From Methylobacterium symbioticum (GTDB taxonomy: Bacteria > Pseudomonadota > Alphaproteobacteria > Rhizobiales > Beijerinckiaceae), in assembly GCF_902141845.1 (NCBI RefSeq), contig NZ_CABFPH010000048.1:1-39866 (forward strand): a stretch of 39,866 nt of DNA. Reading direction: 5' to 3'. The notes beneath the pieces are model-generated. The model was not told the origin of the DNA and made no database searches. It saw nothing but the letters and a program-made list of their open reading frames with translations. Within the stretch, counting starts at the first letter, position 1. Every line of letters begins with the position of its first letter. The position numbers were made by a program, and so were the translations under genes. Of this stretch, positions 24,816 to 33,780 are shown in pieces.

Positions 24816-25009
24816 TCCGGTTTCCGCTCGATCCAAGCGGTGGCCGTATCAGCAAGCTCGCGCGGCGCGTCGGCGACGTCGACATCCGCCATCCCGAATG
24901 GGCCAACCGGATGTCGGAGGAGGGGGCCTGCGCGGCGCTCCTTCCCGCTCCCTCCGGCACTCGCGGCCCGCAGGCCCGATGCCGGGACGGATCGGGCTGG
25001 CAGCCCGGC

Positions 25010-26029
25010 TCACCGCCAGCCGAGCGCCGGGGCGACATGCTTCAGGATGGTCTCGATGACGTGGGCATTGTAGGCCGCGCCCAGCTGGTTCGGCACGGTG
25101 AGCAGGAGGGTATCGGCCTCGGCGATGGCCTCGTCGGCCTTCAGGGCATCGATCAGCCGCTCCGGCTCCGCTGCGTAGGAACGGCCGAACACCGCCCGCA
25201 TGCTGTCGATGATGCCGATCTGGTCGCTGCTCTCGCCGCGTCCGAAATAGGCGCGGTCGCGATCGTTCACGAGGGCGAAGATCGAGCGGGAGACGGAGAC
25301 GCGGGGCTCGCGGACGTGTCCCGCCTCCGTCCAGGCCTGCCGGTAGCGGCGGATCTGCCGCGCCTGCTGGATGTGGAACGGCTCGCCGGTCTCGTCGGCC
25401 TTGAGCGTCGAGCTCTGCAGGTTCATGCCCTGCCGCGCGGCCCAGGCCGCAGTGGCATCGGATGCCGACCCCCACCAGATCCGCTCGCGCAGCCCGTCCG
25501 CATGCGGCTCGAGGCGCAGCAGCCCGGGCGGATTGGGGAACATCGGCCGCGGATGGGGCTGCGCGAAGCCCTCTCCTTTCAGCAGGCGGAGAAACACCTC
25601 GGCATGCCGCCGCCCCATATCGGCATCGCTCTCGCCCTCGGCCGGAGCGTAGCCGAAATGCCGCCAGCCATCGACGACCTGCTCGGGCGAGCCGCGGCTG
25701 ATGCCGAGCTGGAGGCGTCCGCCCGCGATCAGATCCGCCGCGCCGGCATCCTCGGCCATGTAGAACGGATTCTCGTAGCGCATGTCGATGACGCCGGTGC
25801 CGATCTCGATGCGCCGGGTCCGGGCCCCGATCGCCGCGAGCAGCGGAAAGGGCGAGGCGAGCTGCCGCGCGAAATGATGGACCCGGAAGTAGGCGCCGTC
25901 CGCGCCGAGTTCCTCCGCCGCGACGGCGAGATCGATCGACTGGAGCAGGGTGTCGCCCGCGGAGCGGGTTTCCGAATGCGCCGTCGGCGACCAGTGTCCG
26001 AACGACAGGAATCCGATTTTCTTCATCAT
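25010..26029 (-). CDS. LLM-class flavin-dependent oxidoreductase
   Basis: A 339-residue luciferase-like monooxygenase. Typical segments: KKIGFLSFGHW at the start, AEELGADGAYFRVHHFA, the TRRIEIGTGVI strand, MAEDAGAADLIAGGRLQLGI and RHAEVFLRLLKGEGF. These proteins use FMNH2 (or F420 in other groups) to oxidise small organic compounds. MMKK gives two adjacent starts (26029, 26026). It is 98 bp downstream of the GST gene on the same strand and may be co-transcribed with it under the HxlR regulator. Substrate unknown. Confidence 0.9.
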   Translation of the reverse strand: MMKKIGFLSFGHWSPTAHSETRSAGDTLLQSIDLAVAAEELGADGAYFRVHHFARQLASPFPLLAAIGARTRRIEIGTGVIDMRYENPFYMAEDAGAADLIAGGRLQLGISRGSPEQVVDGWRHFGYAPAEGESDADMGRRHAEVFLRLLKGEGFAQPHPRPMFPNPPGLLRLEPHADGLRERIWWGSASDATAAWAARQGMNLQSSTLKADETGEPFHIQQARQIRRYRQAWTEAGHVREPRVSVSRSIFALVNDRDRAYFGRGESSDQIGIIDSMRAVFGRSYAAEPERLIDALKADEAIAEADTLLLTVPNQLGAAYNAHVIETILKHVAPALGWR

Positions 26030-26127
26030 CACATCCGCTCTGGCGGACCGCTCCGCATGCGGCCCGCTGGGCTGGGTTGGGCGGCGGGCTGGAGGGTCCG
26101 GGCCCGCCGTCGGCCGGCTCGTCTCCT

Positions 26128-26745
26128 CTACGCCGCCTTCGGCAATCCCTCCGCCGCCATCGCGGCCTGGACGGCGGCGCGCGTCGAGACGCGCTGCCTG
26201 AACGCGCCGAGGCGCGGCCAGGGGGTGAGATCGATGCCCAGATGCGGCGCCCAGCTCAGGACCACGAAGAGGTAGGCGTCGGCAACGGTGAAATCCGAGC
26301 CGGTGAGGAAGGAACGGCCATCGGCCAGCGCGGCTCCGACGATCGCGAGCTTGCGATGGAGGTTCGCGACCGCTGCCTCGCGCGCCTCCGGCGCAAGCGC
26401 CGCATTGAAGAGCGGTCCGAACGCCTTGTGCAGCTCGGCCGAGATGAAGTTCAGGTGGCCGTTGAGCCGTGCGCGCTCGACCGTGCCGGCGACGGGGGCC
26501 AGGGTGCCGGGAGCGTGCCGGTCGGCCAGGTACTGCACGATGGCCGCGCCCTCGGTCAGGACCTCGCCATCCTCGAGCTGCAGCGCCGGGACGTACCCCT
26601 TCGGATTGATGGCCGTGAAATCCGCGCCGGACGCGGTCGTCCTGCTCTTGAGGTCGACGGCTTCGAGCGCGAAGGGCAGGCCGAGCTCGCGCAGGACGAT
26701 ATGCGGCGAGAGCGAGCAGGCGCCAGGAGCATAGAAGAGCTTCAT
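26128..26745 (-). CDS. gstA: Beta-class glutathione S-transferase
   Basis: A 205-residue cytosolic GST. The N-terminal thioredoxin-fold domain starts MKLFYAPGACSLSPHI, where Cys10 is the beta-class catalytic position. The glutathione-site motifs NPKGYVPAL and LTEGAAIVQYLAD follow. The C-terminal helical domain has the N-capping box-like FTVADAYLF. GGAG lies 7 bases before ATG 26745. Divergent from an HxlR regulator, suggesting induction by an electrophile. Confidence 0.93.
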   Translation of the reverse strand: MKLFYAPGACSLSPHIVLRELGLPFALEAVDLKSRTTASGADFTAINPKGYVPALQLEDGEVLTEGAAIVQYLADRHAPGTLAPVAGTVERARLNGHLNFISAELHKAFGPLFNAALAPEAREAAVANLHRKLAIVGAALADGRSFLTGSDFTVADAYLFVVLSWAPHLGIDLTPWPRLGAFRQRVSTRAAVQAAMAAEGLPKAA

Positions 26746-26789
26746 GGGATGTCTCCGCTGGGGAACGGCACGGAGCGGTAGACAGGCTC

Positions 26790-26812
26790 GTTACCTTTGG
26801 AAACCCGGTAAC
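26790..26812. promoter_or_regulatory. Candidate HxlR operator
   Basis: gttacc-N11-ggtaac is a perfect 6-bp dyad in the 136-bp gap between the gstA start and the hxlR-type start. It is centred about 56 bp from the GST start and 81 bp from the HxlR start, suitable for control of both. Confidence 0.55.
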
Positions 26813-26881
26813 TTCCAGTGACCGACGCTTTCGAGTATCGTCCCGGAAACTAGGTTGCCGGCCGGATCCCGGGTGCATGTC

Positions 26882-27247
26882 ATGGCTCTCAAGCTCAGGA
26901 AGACGGTTCCCCCACCGCCGGGCTGCCCGATGTCCGCCTGCATGAGCCTGCTGGGCGGGGCCTGGACGCCGGAGATCATCTGGAACCTGAGCGAGGGTGC
27001 GCGCCGCTTCTCCGAGCTGCGCCGGGCGATGCCGAAGATCTCGGCCAAGGTGCTGAGCGCGCGCCTGAAGGATCTCGAGGAGCGCGGCGTGCTCGTCCGG
27101 TCCGTGCTGGCGACGACGCCGCCGAGCGTGGACTATGCCCTCACCGACCTCGGCGAGGAGCTGATCCCGGCCATCCGGGCGATCGTCGAGGTCGGCTCCA
27201 AGTTGCATCTGCGCATGACGTCGCCGGCAGCGGATCGCGCGGCCTGA
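26882..27247 (+). CDS. HxlR-family transcriptional regulator
   Basis: A 121-residue winged helix-turn-helix protein. GCPMSACMSLLGGAWTPEII is the family opening, with Cys15 and Cys20. The recognition region is RRFSELRRAMPKISAKVLSARLKDLEERGVL, and YALTDLGEEL is the wing end. Members such as YodB and HypR sense quinones or disulfide stress through the conserved N-terminal Cys. The divergent GST and flavin monooxygenase fit a detoxification role. The start could also be GTG 26873; no strong ribosome binding site decides it. Confidence 0.92.
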   Translation: MALKLRKTVPPPPGCPMSACMSLLGGAWTPEIIWNLSEGARRFSELRRAMPKISAKVLSARLKDLEERGVLVRSVLATTPPSVDYALTDLGEELIPAIRAIVEVGSKLHLRMTSPAADRAA

Positions 27248-27273
27248 GACCGGACCGGGGTCGCAAGCCGCCC

Positions 27274-28638
27274 TCAGACGGCCGAGAACGCATGCGCGAG
27301 CGCGGCGACGGTGGCGTCCTCTCCGGCCCTGCCGATGAAGCAGAGGGCGGAGGGCAGGCCGTCGCTTCGCGCCCGTCCGGGAACCGTCACGGCACAGAGG
27401 TCGAGCGGGTTCACGAAGTAGGTATAGGTGCCCATCGCGGTGTTCAGCGCCATCGGCTCGGCCAGCATCGCCGCGATCGTGAAGATCGTCGGCACGGTCG
27501 GCACGACGAGGGCCTCCGTTCCGGCGAGCATGGCGGCGGCCTGCCGCTTCAGTTGCCGGAGGGTGTAGAGGGCCGTGAAGGCATCGCGCGCGGAGTAGGC
27601 GGCGCCCGCCTCGATCGCGTCGCGCACGGCGGGGTGGATCGCGTCGGGCCGCTCGGCGAGGATCGCTCCGTACTCGACCAACCGCTCGGCGACCATGGCG
27701 GACTGGAACACGTGGCGGCCGGCCTCCGCGAACGGGCCGAACGCGACCTCGCGGAAGCGGTGACCCTGCCCGGCCAGCACCGCGAGGTTCGCCTCGTAGG
27801 CGCGCCGGCTCACGTCGTCCCCGAAGAACGGCATCTCCTCCGGGCGGAACACGGCCAGGGTCGCCGGCCCCTCCGCCCCCTCCGGCCTCTGCGCGCGCCC
27901 GATCGTGTCGGCGTCGTCCCGGCTGAACGGATCGAGCGGATCATGCCCGCGGATGAGGTCGAAGATCTCGTAGGCGTCGGGGCAGGTCAGGGCGAAGACC
28001 GGGATGCAGTCGAAGAAGCGGCTGTTGAGCACGAGGCCGCGGGTGCTGACGAGACCGAGGGTCGGCTTCAGCCCGACGATCCCGTTGCAGGCGGCCGGAA
28101 CCCGGCCCGACCCGCCGGTGTCGCTGCCGAGGGCGAACGCCACGAGACCGCGGGCCACGGCGACGGCCGAACCGGAACTCGACCCGCCGGGGATGTAGTC
28201 CGGATCGACCGCGTTGCGGCAGAGCGGCTCCGGGCTGCGGGTGCCGTTCAGCCCCGTGGCGAACTGGTCCATCGTGTTCTTGCCGACGAGGACGGCACCG
28301 GCCTGCTCGAGCCGGGCGACCGCGGGCGCGCTCTCCTCCGGGAGGATCGAGAAGGCCGGGCAGTTGCAGGTCGTCTCCAGGCCGGCGACGTGCAGGTTGT
28401 CCTTGACGGAGAAGGTGAGACCGAGGAGCGGCAGCGCCTCGCCGGCCGCTGCCCGGGCCTGAAGCGCCTCGGCCTTGGCCAGAGCCGTCTCCCGCGGGAC
28501 CAGGGCGGTGAAGATGCCGTCGTGGGCGCAGGCCGCCGCGCGCCGCCAGCTCTCGGCGACCAGATCGACCGGGGAGGCGCCGTCCCGGAGGGCCGCACGG
28601 ACCGATGCGAAGTCGAGGGGAAGCGATTCGAGGGTCAT
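27274..28638 (-). CDS. AtzF/allophanate-hydrolase-like amidase lacking the C-terminal domain
   Basis: A 454-residue amidase-signature enzyme with Lys79 (FSVKDN), cis-Ser153 ([13 protein letters not shown]) and Ser177 ([13 protein letters not shown]). The segments [30 protein letters not shown] and DCIPVFALT are diagnostic of the allophanate hydrolase (AtzF/DUR1,2) branch, which splits allophanate to ammonia and CO2. The usual ~600-residue enzymes have a further C-terminal decarboxylating domain; this protein ends after the amidase core. ATG 28638 has AGGA 6 bases upstream. It is the last gene of a leftward operon with an M20 hydrolase and a TauT-type ABC transporter, 40 bp after the permease. 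Confidence 0.88.
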   Translation of the reverse strand: MTLESLPLDFASVRAALRDGASPVDLVAESWRRAAACAHDGIFTALVPRETALAKAEALQARAAAGEALPLLGLTFSVKDNLHVAGLETTCNCPAFSILPEESAPAVARLEQAGAVLVGKNTMDQFATGLNGTRSPEPLCRNAVDPDYIPGGSSSGSAVAVARGLVAFALGSDTGGSGRVPAACNGIVGLKPTLGLVSTRGLVLNSRFFDCIPVFALTCPDAYEIFDLIRGHDPLDPFSRDDADTIGRAQRPEGAEGPATLAVFRPEEMPFFGDDVSRRAYEANLAVLAGQGHRFREVAFGPFAEAGRHVFQSAMVAERLVEYGAILAERPDAIHPAVRDAIEAGAAYSARDAFTALYTLRQLKRQAAAMLAGTEALVVPTVPTIFTIAAMLAEPMALNTAMGTYTYFVNPLDLCAVTVPGRARSDGLPSALCFIGRAGEDATVAALAHAFSAV

Positions 28639-28678
28639 GACCCGTCCTGATTCGGGGTGGCGCAAGCGGCGGAGACGG

Positions 28679-29467
28679 TCAGCGCTTGCCTTCCCAGTGG
28701 ACGATCCGGCGTCCGAGGAGAGCGATGGCGCGGTCGCTCGCCAGTCCGATGAGGCCGACGAGGACGATCCCGGCGAAGACGTAGGTGGTGCGGAAGAAGC
28801 TCGACGCGTCGAGGATGAGGAAGCCGAGTCCCCGGTCGCCGCCCAGCAGCTCGGCCGCGACGAGGATCGTCAGCGCCGTGCCCATCGCGACGCGCAGGCC
28901 GGTCATGATCTGCGGCAGCGCCGAGGGCAGCACGACGAAGCGGAAGGCCTGGACGCGGCTCGCGCCCATCGAGCGGGCGGCGCGCAGGGCATCCAGGCTG
29001 CAGGCCCGGGCGCCGGCCTGGGCGTTCACCATCGCGATCAGGAAGACGGACAGGAAGATCAGCAGGATCTTCGAGGCCTCGCCGATCCCGAACCACAGGA
29101 TGAAGAGCGGGATCAGCCCGAGCGGCGGGATCGGCCGGACGAGTTCGGAGGGAACGAGGAACAGGGCGTCGATCTCGGCCACGCGGCCGCGCAGGAGGCC
29201 GAGCACGGTGCCGAGGAGGGCGCCGCCGCAGAAGGCGATGCCGACCCGCCGCAGGCTCGCCAGCACGTGGGTCGCGAGGTCGACCCCGGAATAGCCGTGG
29301 CCGACCATGTCTCCCAGGCTCGCCAGTACGGCGAGCGGGGAGGGCAGGATCATCGGCGTCGCCAGACCCTGCGCCGTCACCAGTGCCCAGAGGGCGAGGA
29401 GCGTCAGGGGCGAGAGGACGGCGAGGATCCAGTAGCGGCGCCGGGCCGCGGCAGCGTTGGCGCTCAT
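28679..29467 (-). CDS. TauT/NitT/SsuC-family ABC transporter permease
   Basis: A 262-residue membrane protein. An N-terminal anchor helix is followed by about five more segments, with LVPSELVRPIPPLGLIPLFILWFG and the EAA-loop region ARSMGASRVQAFRFVVLPSALPQIMTG, typical of SsuC/TauC. The ribosome binding site GGAGGA is 3 bases before ATG 29467. It sits between the ATPase (20 bp upstream) and the amidase in the operon. Confidence 0.92.
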   Translation of the reverse strand: MSANAAAARRRYWILAVLSPLTLLALWALVTAQGLATPMILPSPLAVLASLGDMVGHGYSGVDLATHVLASLRRVGIAFCGGALLGTVLGLLRGRVAEIDALFLVPSELVRPIPPLGLIPLFILWFGIGEASKILLIFLSVFLIAMVNAQAGARACSLDALRAARSMGASRVQAFRFVVLPSALPQIMTGLRVAMGTALTILVAAELLGGDRGLGFLILDASSFFRTTYVFAGIVLVGLIGLASDRAIALLGRRIVHWEGKR

Positions 29468-29487
29468 GGTTCCTCCGGTCGGTGGCC

Positions 29488-30357
29488 TCAGCCGGTGTGG
29501 CGCATGCGCCGGTAGATCGTCTCGCGCAGGCGCAGGAAGCCCGGCGCGAGGCGGTTCTCGGGGGCGGCCCGCGGCGCCGGCAGATCGACGTCGAAGGTCT
29601 CGAACCGGCCCTCGCGGATATCCTCGAGGAGAAAGATCCGGTCGCCGAGGAAGACGGCCTCGTCGATGCTGTGCGTGACGAAGACGACCGTGCAGCCGGT
29701 CCTGTCGCGGATGCGCAGGACTTCCTCCTGGAGCGCCTCGCGGGTCTGCACGTCGAGGGCCGAGAAGGGCTCGTCCATCAGCATCACCCGCGGCCGGGCC
29801 GCGAGCACCCGGGCGAGGCCGACGCGCTGGCGCATGCCGCCGGAGAGCGCGTAGGGGTAGGCGTCCTCCCGGCCCGCGAGCCCGACGAGGGCGGCCATCT
29901 CCTCCGCGACCCGCCGCCGCTCCCGCTTCGGCCGCCCGGCGCAGCGCAGGCTGAAGGCGATGTTCTCGGCGACGCTCATCCAGTCGAACAGGGCCGCCGC
30001 CTGGAAGACGACGCCCCGGTCCGGCCCCGGCCCGGCGATCGCGCGGCCGTCGAGCAGGGCGACGCCCTCGGTGGGCGCGAGGAAGCCGGCGATCATGTTG
30101 AGGATCGTGGTCTTGCCGCAGCCCGAGGGACCGAGCAGCGCGACGATCTCGCCCGGAGCGACGCGGAAGGAGACGTCGCGCATCACCCTGCGGCCGTCAT
30201 AGGCGAAGCCGACCCGGTCGAAGGCGAGGACCGACCGCGCCGCCGCCGACAGGGAAGCGGCCATGGCAGCAGCGACGGGGGCAGCGCTGGAGGCAGGCGA
30301 GGGGAGTGCCCCCGGCTCCGGAGGCGGCCGCACCACGCGCAGGGCCGTGCGGATCAT
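29488..30357 (-). CDS. TauT/NitT/SsuB-family ABC transporter ATP-binding protein
   Basis: A 289-residue ATPase. Walker A GPSGCGKTT at about 76-84, Q-loop VVFQAAALFDW, signature LSGGMRQRVGLARVL, Walker B VMLMDEPFSALD, and H-loop VTHSIDEA. The start overlaps the binding-protein stop by four bases (ATGA). This gives an unusual 42-residue Pro/Ala-rich leader; Met32 (30264) is an alternative start. The operon suggests import of a sulfonate-, urea- or amide-like molecule. Confidence 0.92.
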   Translation of the reverse strand: MIRTALRVVRPPPEPGALPSPASSAAPVAAAMAASLSAAARSVLAFDRVGFAYDGRRVMRDVSFRVAPGEIVALLGPSGCGKTTILNMIAGFLAPTEGVALLDGRAIAGPGPDRGVVFQAAALFDWMSVAENIAFSLRCAGRPKRERRRVAEEMAALVGLAGREDAYPYALSGGMRQRVGLARVLAARPRVMLMDEPFSALDVQTREALQEEVLRIRDRTGCTVVFVTHSIDEAVFLGDRIFLLEDIREGRFETFDVDLPAPRAAPENRLAPGFLRLRETIYRRMRHTG

Positions 30358-31382
30358 TGCGACGGGCCCTTCGAGGTGGCGGCGAGGTAGGTCTGGATCG
30401 GCTTGGTGTCGAACAGCCCGGCCCAGTCGGCGGGCGCGGCCTGGATGCGCTTCTCGGCGACGAGGAAGGCCGCAATGCCGTGCAGGTGCTTCATCAGCCG
30501 GGACTCGCCCTCCTGGCCGGGCGCGCCGAGGAAATCGGCGGTGAGGGTCTGCCGGAAGCTCGGATGCGCCACGCTCTGGCCGGCCACCAGCGCGTCGAAG
30601 TCCGGCCCGCTCATGCCGATGCGCTTGGCCTCGGCCGCCCGCACGGCGGCCGGGTCGGCGCCATAGTCCGCCTGTGCCGCGTCCCAGGCCTTGAGGAAGC
30701 GCTGCACGGTCTCGGGCGAGCCCGTCACGAAGGGCTTGCGGGCCACCCAGACGCCGCCGGTGATCATGCCGAGGCTCTTCGTCGTGGCGATCGCCTTGGC
30801 GCCCTGGCGCTCCATGGCGCCGGCATTCGGCTCCCAGACGAAGGCGGCATCGATCTGGCCCGCCGCGTAGGCGGGCGGCATGTTGGCGGGGGTGAGGTTC
30901 ACGAGGCGCACGTCCTCGGCCTTGAGCCCGGCCTGTGCGAGGGCGCGCAGCAGGTGGTAATGGCTGGTCGAGCCGATCGCGACGCCGATCCGCTTTCCCT
31001 TCAGGTCGGCGGGGCTCGCGATGCCGGCAGCCGGGTTGGCCACGAGCCGCACGTTGGTGGCGTCGGTCCGCTCCATGAACAGGATCTCGATCGGCAGGCC
31101 GTTGGCGTAGCCCGTCACCGCCGGGAACTCGCCCATCCAGGCGAGGTCCACCTCACCCGCCGCCAGAGCCGGCAGCATGGCCGGACCGGCCGGGAACTGC
31201 GCCAGGGTGACGGCAAGGCCCTCCTTCTCGAACAGGCCGGCGGCGACGGCGTGCGAGAGCAGGACGTTCACCTCGCCCGTCTGGAAGCCGATGCGGATCG
31301 GCAGCTTGTCCTGTGCCGTCGCCGGCGGGGTTCCGAACAGCAGGGCGCCGACGAGGGCGAGCCAGAGGGCGAGGCGTGTCAT
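30354..31382 (-). CDS. SsuA/TauA/NMT1-family substrate-binding protein
   Basis: A 342-residue periplasmic protein. Signal peptide MTRLALWLALVGALLFGTPPA with cleavage after TATA or TA, then KLPIRIGFQTGEVN. ALAAGEVDLAWMGEFPAVTG and the IGVAIGSTSHYHLLRAL domain are family marks. GGAG lies 7 bases before ATG 31382. The gene follows the M20 hydrolase by 26 bp and overlaps the ATPase start. The substrate cannot be read from sequence; neighbours point to an ureido or amide compound. Confidence 0.92.
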   Translation of the reverse strand: MTRLALWLALVGALLFGTPPATAQDKLPIRIGFQTGEVNVLLSHAVAAGLFEKEGLAVTLAQFPAGPAMLPALAAGEVDLAWMGEFPAVTGYANGLPIEILFMERTDATNVRLVANPAAGIASPADLKGKRIGVAIGSTSHYHLLRALAQAGLKAEDVRLVNLTPANMPPAYAAGQIDAAFVWEPNAGAMERQGAKAIATTKSLGMITGGVWVARKPFVTGSPETVQRFLKAWDAAQADYGADPAAVRAAEAKRIGMSGPDFDALVAGQSVAHPSFRQTLTADFLGAPGQEGESRLMKHLHGIAAFLVAEKRIQAAPADWAGLFDTKPIQTYLAATSKGPSQ

Positions 31383-31408
31383 GGGCGGTCTCCGGGCCGG
31401 AAGGGGCT

Positions 31409-32725
31409 TCACGCGGTTCCGAGCAGGTCGAGGATCGTGAGGGCGAGAATGCGGGTGGCGGCCACCGCCTTGTCGATGTCGACGTACTCGTTGATCGGCG
31501 GCCAGCCGTCCTCGCCGGGCCCGAAGGTGATCGCGGCGTGGCCGCGCTCGGCGAAGCGGATCGTGTCGTTGAAGGCGTTCTTGCGGTAGATGCGCGGCGC
31601 CTCGCCGAGCAGGCGCCCGTAGGCGCGGGCGAGCGCGGCGGTGGGATCGGCCGCCTCGTCCTGTTCCAGGGTCCCGTCGACGAAGAGCGCGCCGGGATAG
31701 GGCCGCGCCTCGGCCCGCAGCTCGGGATCGGCCTCCGCTGCGGCCTCGATCACCGCGCGGATGTCGGCCATCACGCTCTCGGGGCTCATGCCGGGCAGGA
31801 TGCCGACCACCGCGATCACGGCGCGGCAGACGTCGGGGGTGAACTGCATCTCCCGGGGCAGGCCGCCCGAGACGCGCAGGATCGCGGTGCGCGGCGGCGT
31901 TCCGCCGGCGAGCCGCGCAGCCCGGTGCGTGAAGCTCATGGTCTCGAGGGAACCGAGCAGGCGCGCCATCGTGGCGACGGCGTTCACGCCGGTATCCGGC
32001 CGCCAGAGATGGGTCTTCACCCCCCGCGTCTCGATCTCGACGAGGTAATGGCCGCCATTGGCCACGGCGACGCCCATGCCCCAGGAGCCGTCGGCCCTCG
32101 TCCAGCCGGTCGGCTCGCAGACGATGGTGTAGTCGGCCTCGAGCCCCTGCTCGTCGAGGAGGAAGATCGAGCCGTCCGGCCCGTTCTTCTCCTCGTCGAC
32201 GGTGTAGACGCATTTCAGCGTCCCCTTCAGGCGGATGCCGGCCTCGCGGATCGCCCGCACCGCGAGGAGCGTGCAGGCGAGGTTGCCGCGGGTATCGGAG
32301 GTGCCGCGGGCGTAGAGGCGGTTCCCGTGGCGGGTCGGCCGGAAGGGATGGCCGCCGGTCATGGTCCAGGCCGACCATTCGCCCGCCGGGTAGGTGTCGA
32401 GATGGTCGTTCAGGATCAGCGCGGGCGCCGCCGGGTCGCTGCCAGGCAGCACGCCCACGACGTTCGGCCGCCCGGGCCGCTTGGCGACGAGATCGACCGG
32501 GATGTCCAGGCTCCGCAGGATGTCGGCGATGAACAGGGCCGCGCCCTCCTCGCGGGCGGGCGGCTCGTCCGGATCGAGCGGGTTCTCGGCCTCGGGCTGC
32601 CCGGCCGGGATCAGGGCACAGGCGAGGTCGAGCCAGGCCGCCTCGTCGATCCGCTCCAGGACCCGGCGCTCGATCTCGCCGAGATCCGCGCCTGCGCTCG
32701 TGTCCGATCCCACGTCGTATCCCAC
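31409..32725 (-). CDS. M20-family metallohydrolase (deacylase/carboxypeptidase-like)
   Basis: About 438 residues. Metal-ligand motifs of M20/ArgE/DapE: LNDHLDTYP (His108, Asp110), ARGTSDTRGNLA (bridging Asp144), VDEEKNG (Glu178, Glu179) and a C-terminal HAAITFGPG. The family removes acyl groups or cuts C-terminal residues from peptides or amides. The start is uncertain: GTG 32725 or 32713, both in the same frame; longer starts up to 32839 are open. It is first in the operon, so its product may prepare the substrate that the later amidase cleaves, or vice versa. The upstream interval to 32934 likely holds the promoter. Confidence 0.85.
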   Translation of the reverse strand: MGYDVGSDTSAGADLGEIERRVLERIDEAAWLDLACALIPAGQPEAENPLDPDEPPAREEGAALFIADILRSLDIPVDLVAKRPGRPNVVGVLPGSDPAAPALILNDHLDTYPAGEWSAWTMTGGHPFRPTRHGNRLYARGTSDTRGNLACTLLAVRAIREAGIRLKGTLKCVYTVDEEKNGPDGSIFLLDEQGLEADYTIVCEPTGWTRADGSWGMGVAVANGGHYLVEIETRGVKTHLWRPDTGVNAVATMARLLGSLETMSFTHRAARLAGGTPPRTAILRVSGGLPREMQFTPDVCRAVIAVVGILPGMSPESVMADIRAVIEAAAEADPELRAEARPYPGALFVDGTLEQDEAADPTAALARAYGRLLGEAPRIYRKNAFNDTIRFAERGHAAITFGPGEDGWPPINEYVDIDKAVAATRILALTILDLLGTA

Positions 32726-32934
32726 GTCGTGCTTGTCCCGTTCTGTGATGAGCCCCGCGCGCCGCGAATCGTCGCGTGGCTCCGGGCCGGGTTCAGGCTT
32801 CGCGAAGACTATCCGCGGCGATCCGGGACCGGGCGGCAATCACACGAAACCTGTCGGATAATTGCCTTCATCGAAGGATGCTGCCCGCCCTATCGCCAGG
32901 GATGCGTATTCCTTGATCAGGGATCGCGCAGTTC

Positions 32935-33780
32935 CTAGGCCGCTCCCGCGAGCGGCAGGCCGAGCGGCGTGAGGCGCGGCAGCGGCGGCCTGCCGTCCCG
33001 CGGGCGCAGCAGGTCCAGGCAGCGCCGCTTCAGGGCGACGAAGTCCGGATCGGTGACGAGGTCGCGCCCGCGCGGCCGGGGGAAGGCGAGGGGGATGTCC
33101 TCCAGGATGCGCCCCGGCCGGGCCGACATCACCAGCACCCGGTCGCCGAGGAACAGGGCCTCGTCGATGTCGTGGGTGACGAAGACCACCGTGGTCGGCA
33201 GGCGCGTCCAGATGTCGAGCAGCACTTCCTGCATCATCAGCCGCGTCTGCGCGTCCAGCGCCCCGAACGGCTCGTCCATCAGGAGCACGCGCGGCTGGTT
33301 GATCAGCACCCGCGCGATCTCGACCCGCTGCTGCATGCCGCCCGACAATTCGGACGGGTAACGATCGGCGAAGTCGGCGAGGCCGACGAGCGCCAGGAAT
33401 TCCCGCGCCTGGGCCAGCCGCTCGGCCCGCGGAACCCCGCGCATCTTGGGACCGAAGGCGACGTTGTCGAGGACACGCCGCCAGGGCAGCAGCGTGTGCT
33501 GCTGGAACACGATGCCGCGCTCCGGATGCGGCCCCGCCACCGGCTCGCCGTCGAGGGCGAGGCTGCCGCGGGCGAGGGCGAGATGCCCGGCGAGCGCCCC
33601 GAGCAGGGTCGATTTCCCGCAGCCCGAGGGCCCGAGCAGGCAGACGAATTGGCGCGGCGGGATGGCGAGGTCGATGTCCCGCACCACCTCGAAGGCGGCA
33701 GCCCCCCCGCCGAGACGGATCGCGCCCCCGGCGATCGCGATGCGGCCCGCGGGCGGCTCCTCCGTGTAGGCCCCCGTCAT
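32935..33780 (-). CDS. TauT/NitT/SsuB-family ABC transporter ATP-binding protein
   Basis: A 281-residue ATPase. Walker A GPSGCGKST, Q-loop IVFQQHTLLPWRR, signature LSGGMQQRVEIARVL, Walker B VLLMDEPFGALD and H-loop VTHDIDEA. GGAGGA precedes ATG 33780, which overlaps the permease stop by four bases (ATGA). It belongs to a leftward operon, binding protein / permease / ATPase, distinct from the next transporter. The C-terminal ~60 residues are basic and Pro-rich. Confidence 0.93.
   Translation of the reverse strand: MTGAYTEEPPAGRIAIAGGAIRLGGGAAAFEVVRDIDLAIPPRQFVCLLGPSGCGKSTLLGALAGHLALARGSLALDGEPVAGPHPERGIVFQQHTLLPWRRVLDNVAFGPKMRGVPRAERLAQAREFLALVGLADFADRYPSELSGGMQQRVEIARVLINQPRVLLMDEPFGALDAQTRLMMQEVLLDIWTRLPTTVVFVTHDIDEALFLGDRVLVMSARPGRILEDIPLAFPRPRGRDLVTDPDFVALKRRCLDLLRPRDGRPPLPRLTPLGLPLAGAA

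Noticed and set aside
23696..26275. 859-codon open frame on the plus strand
   Set aside because: It crosses the 99-aa gene, the secreted-protein gene and the antisense of the flavin monooxygenase, with Arg/Pro/Gly-rich composition and no domain. It is a GC-rich shadow frame.
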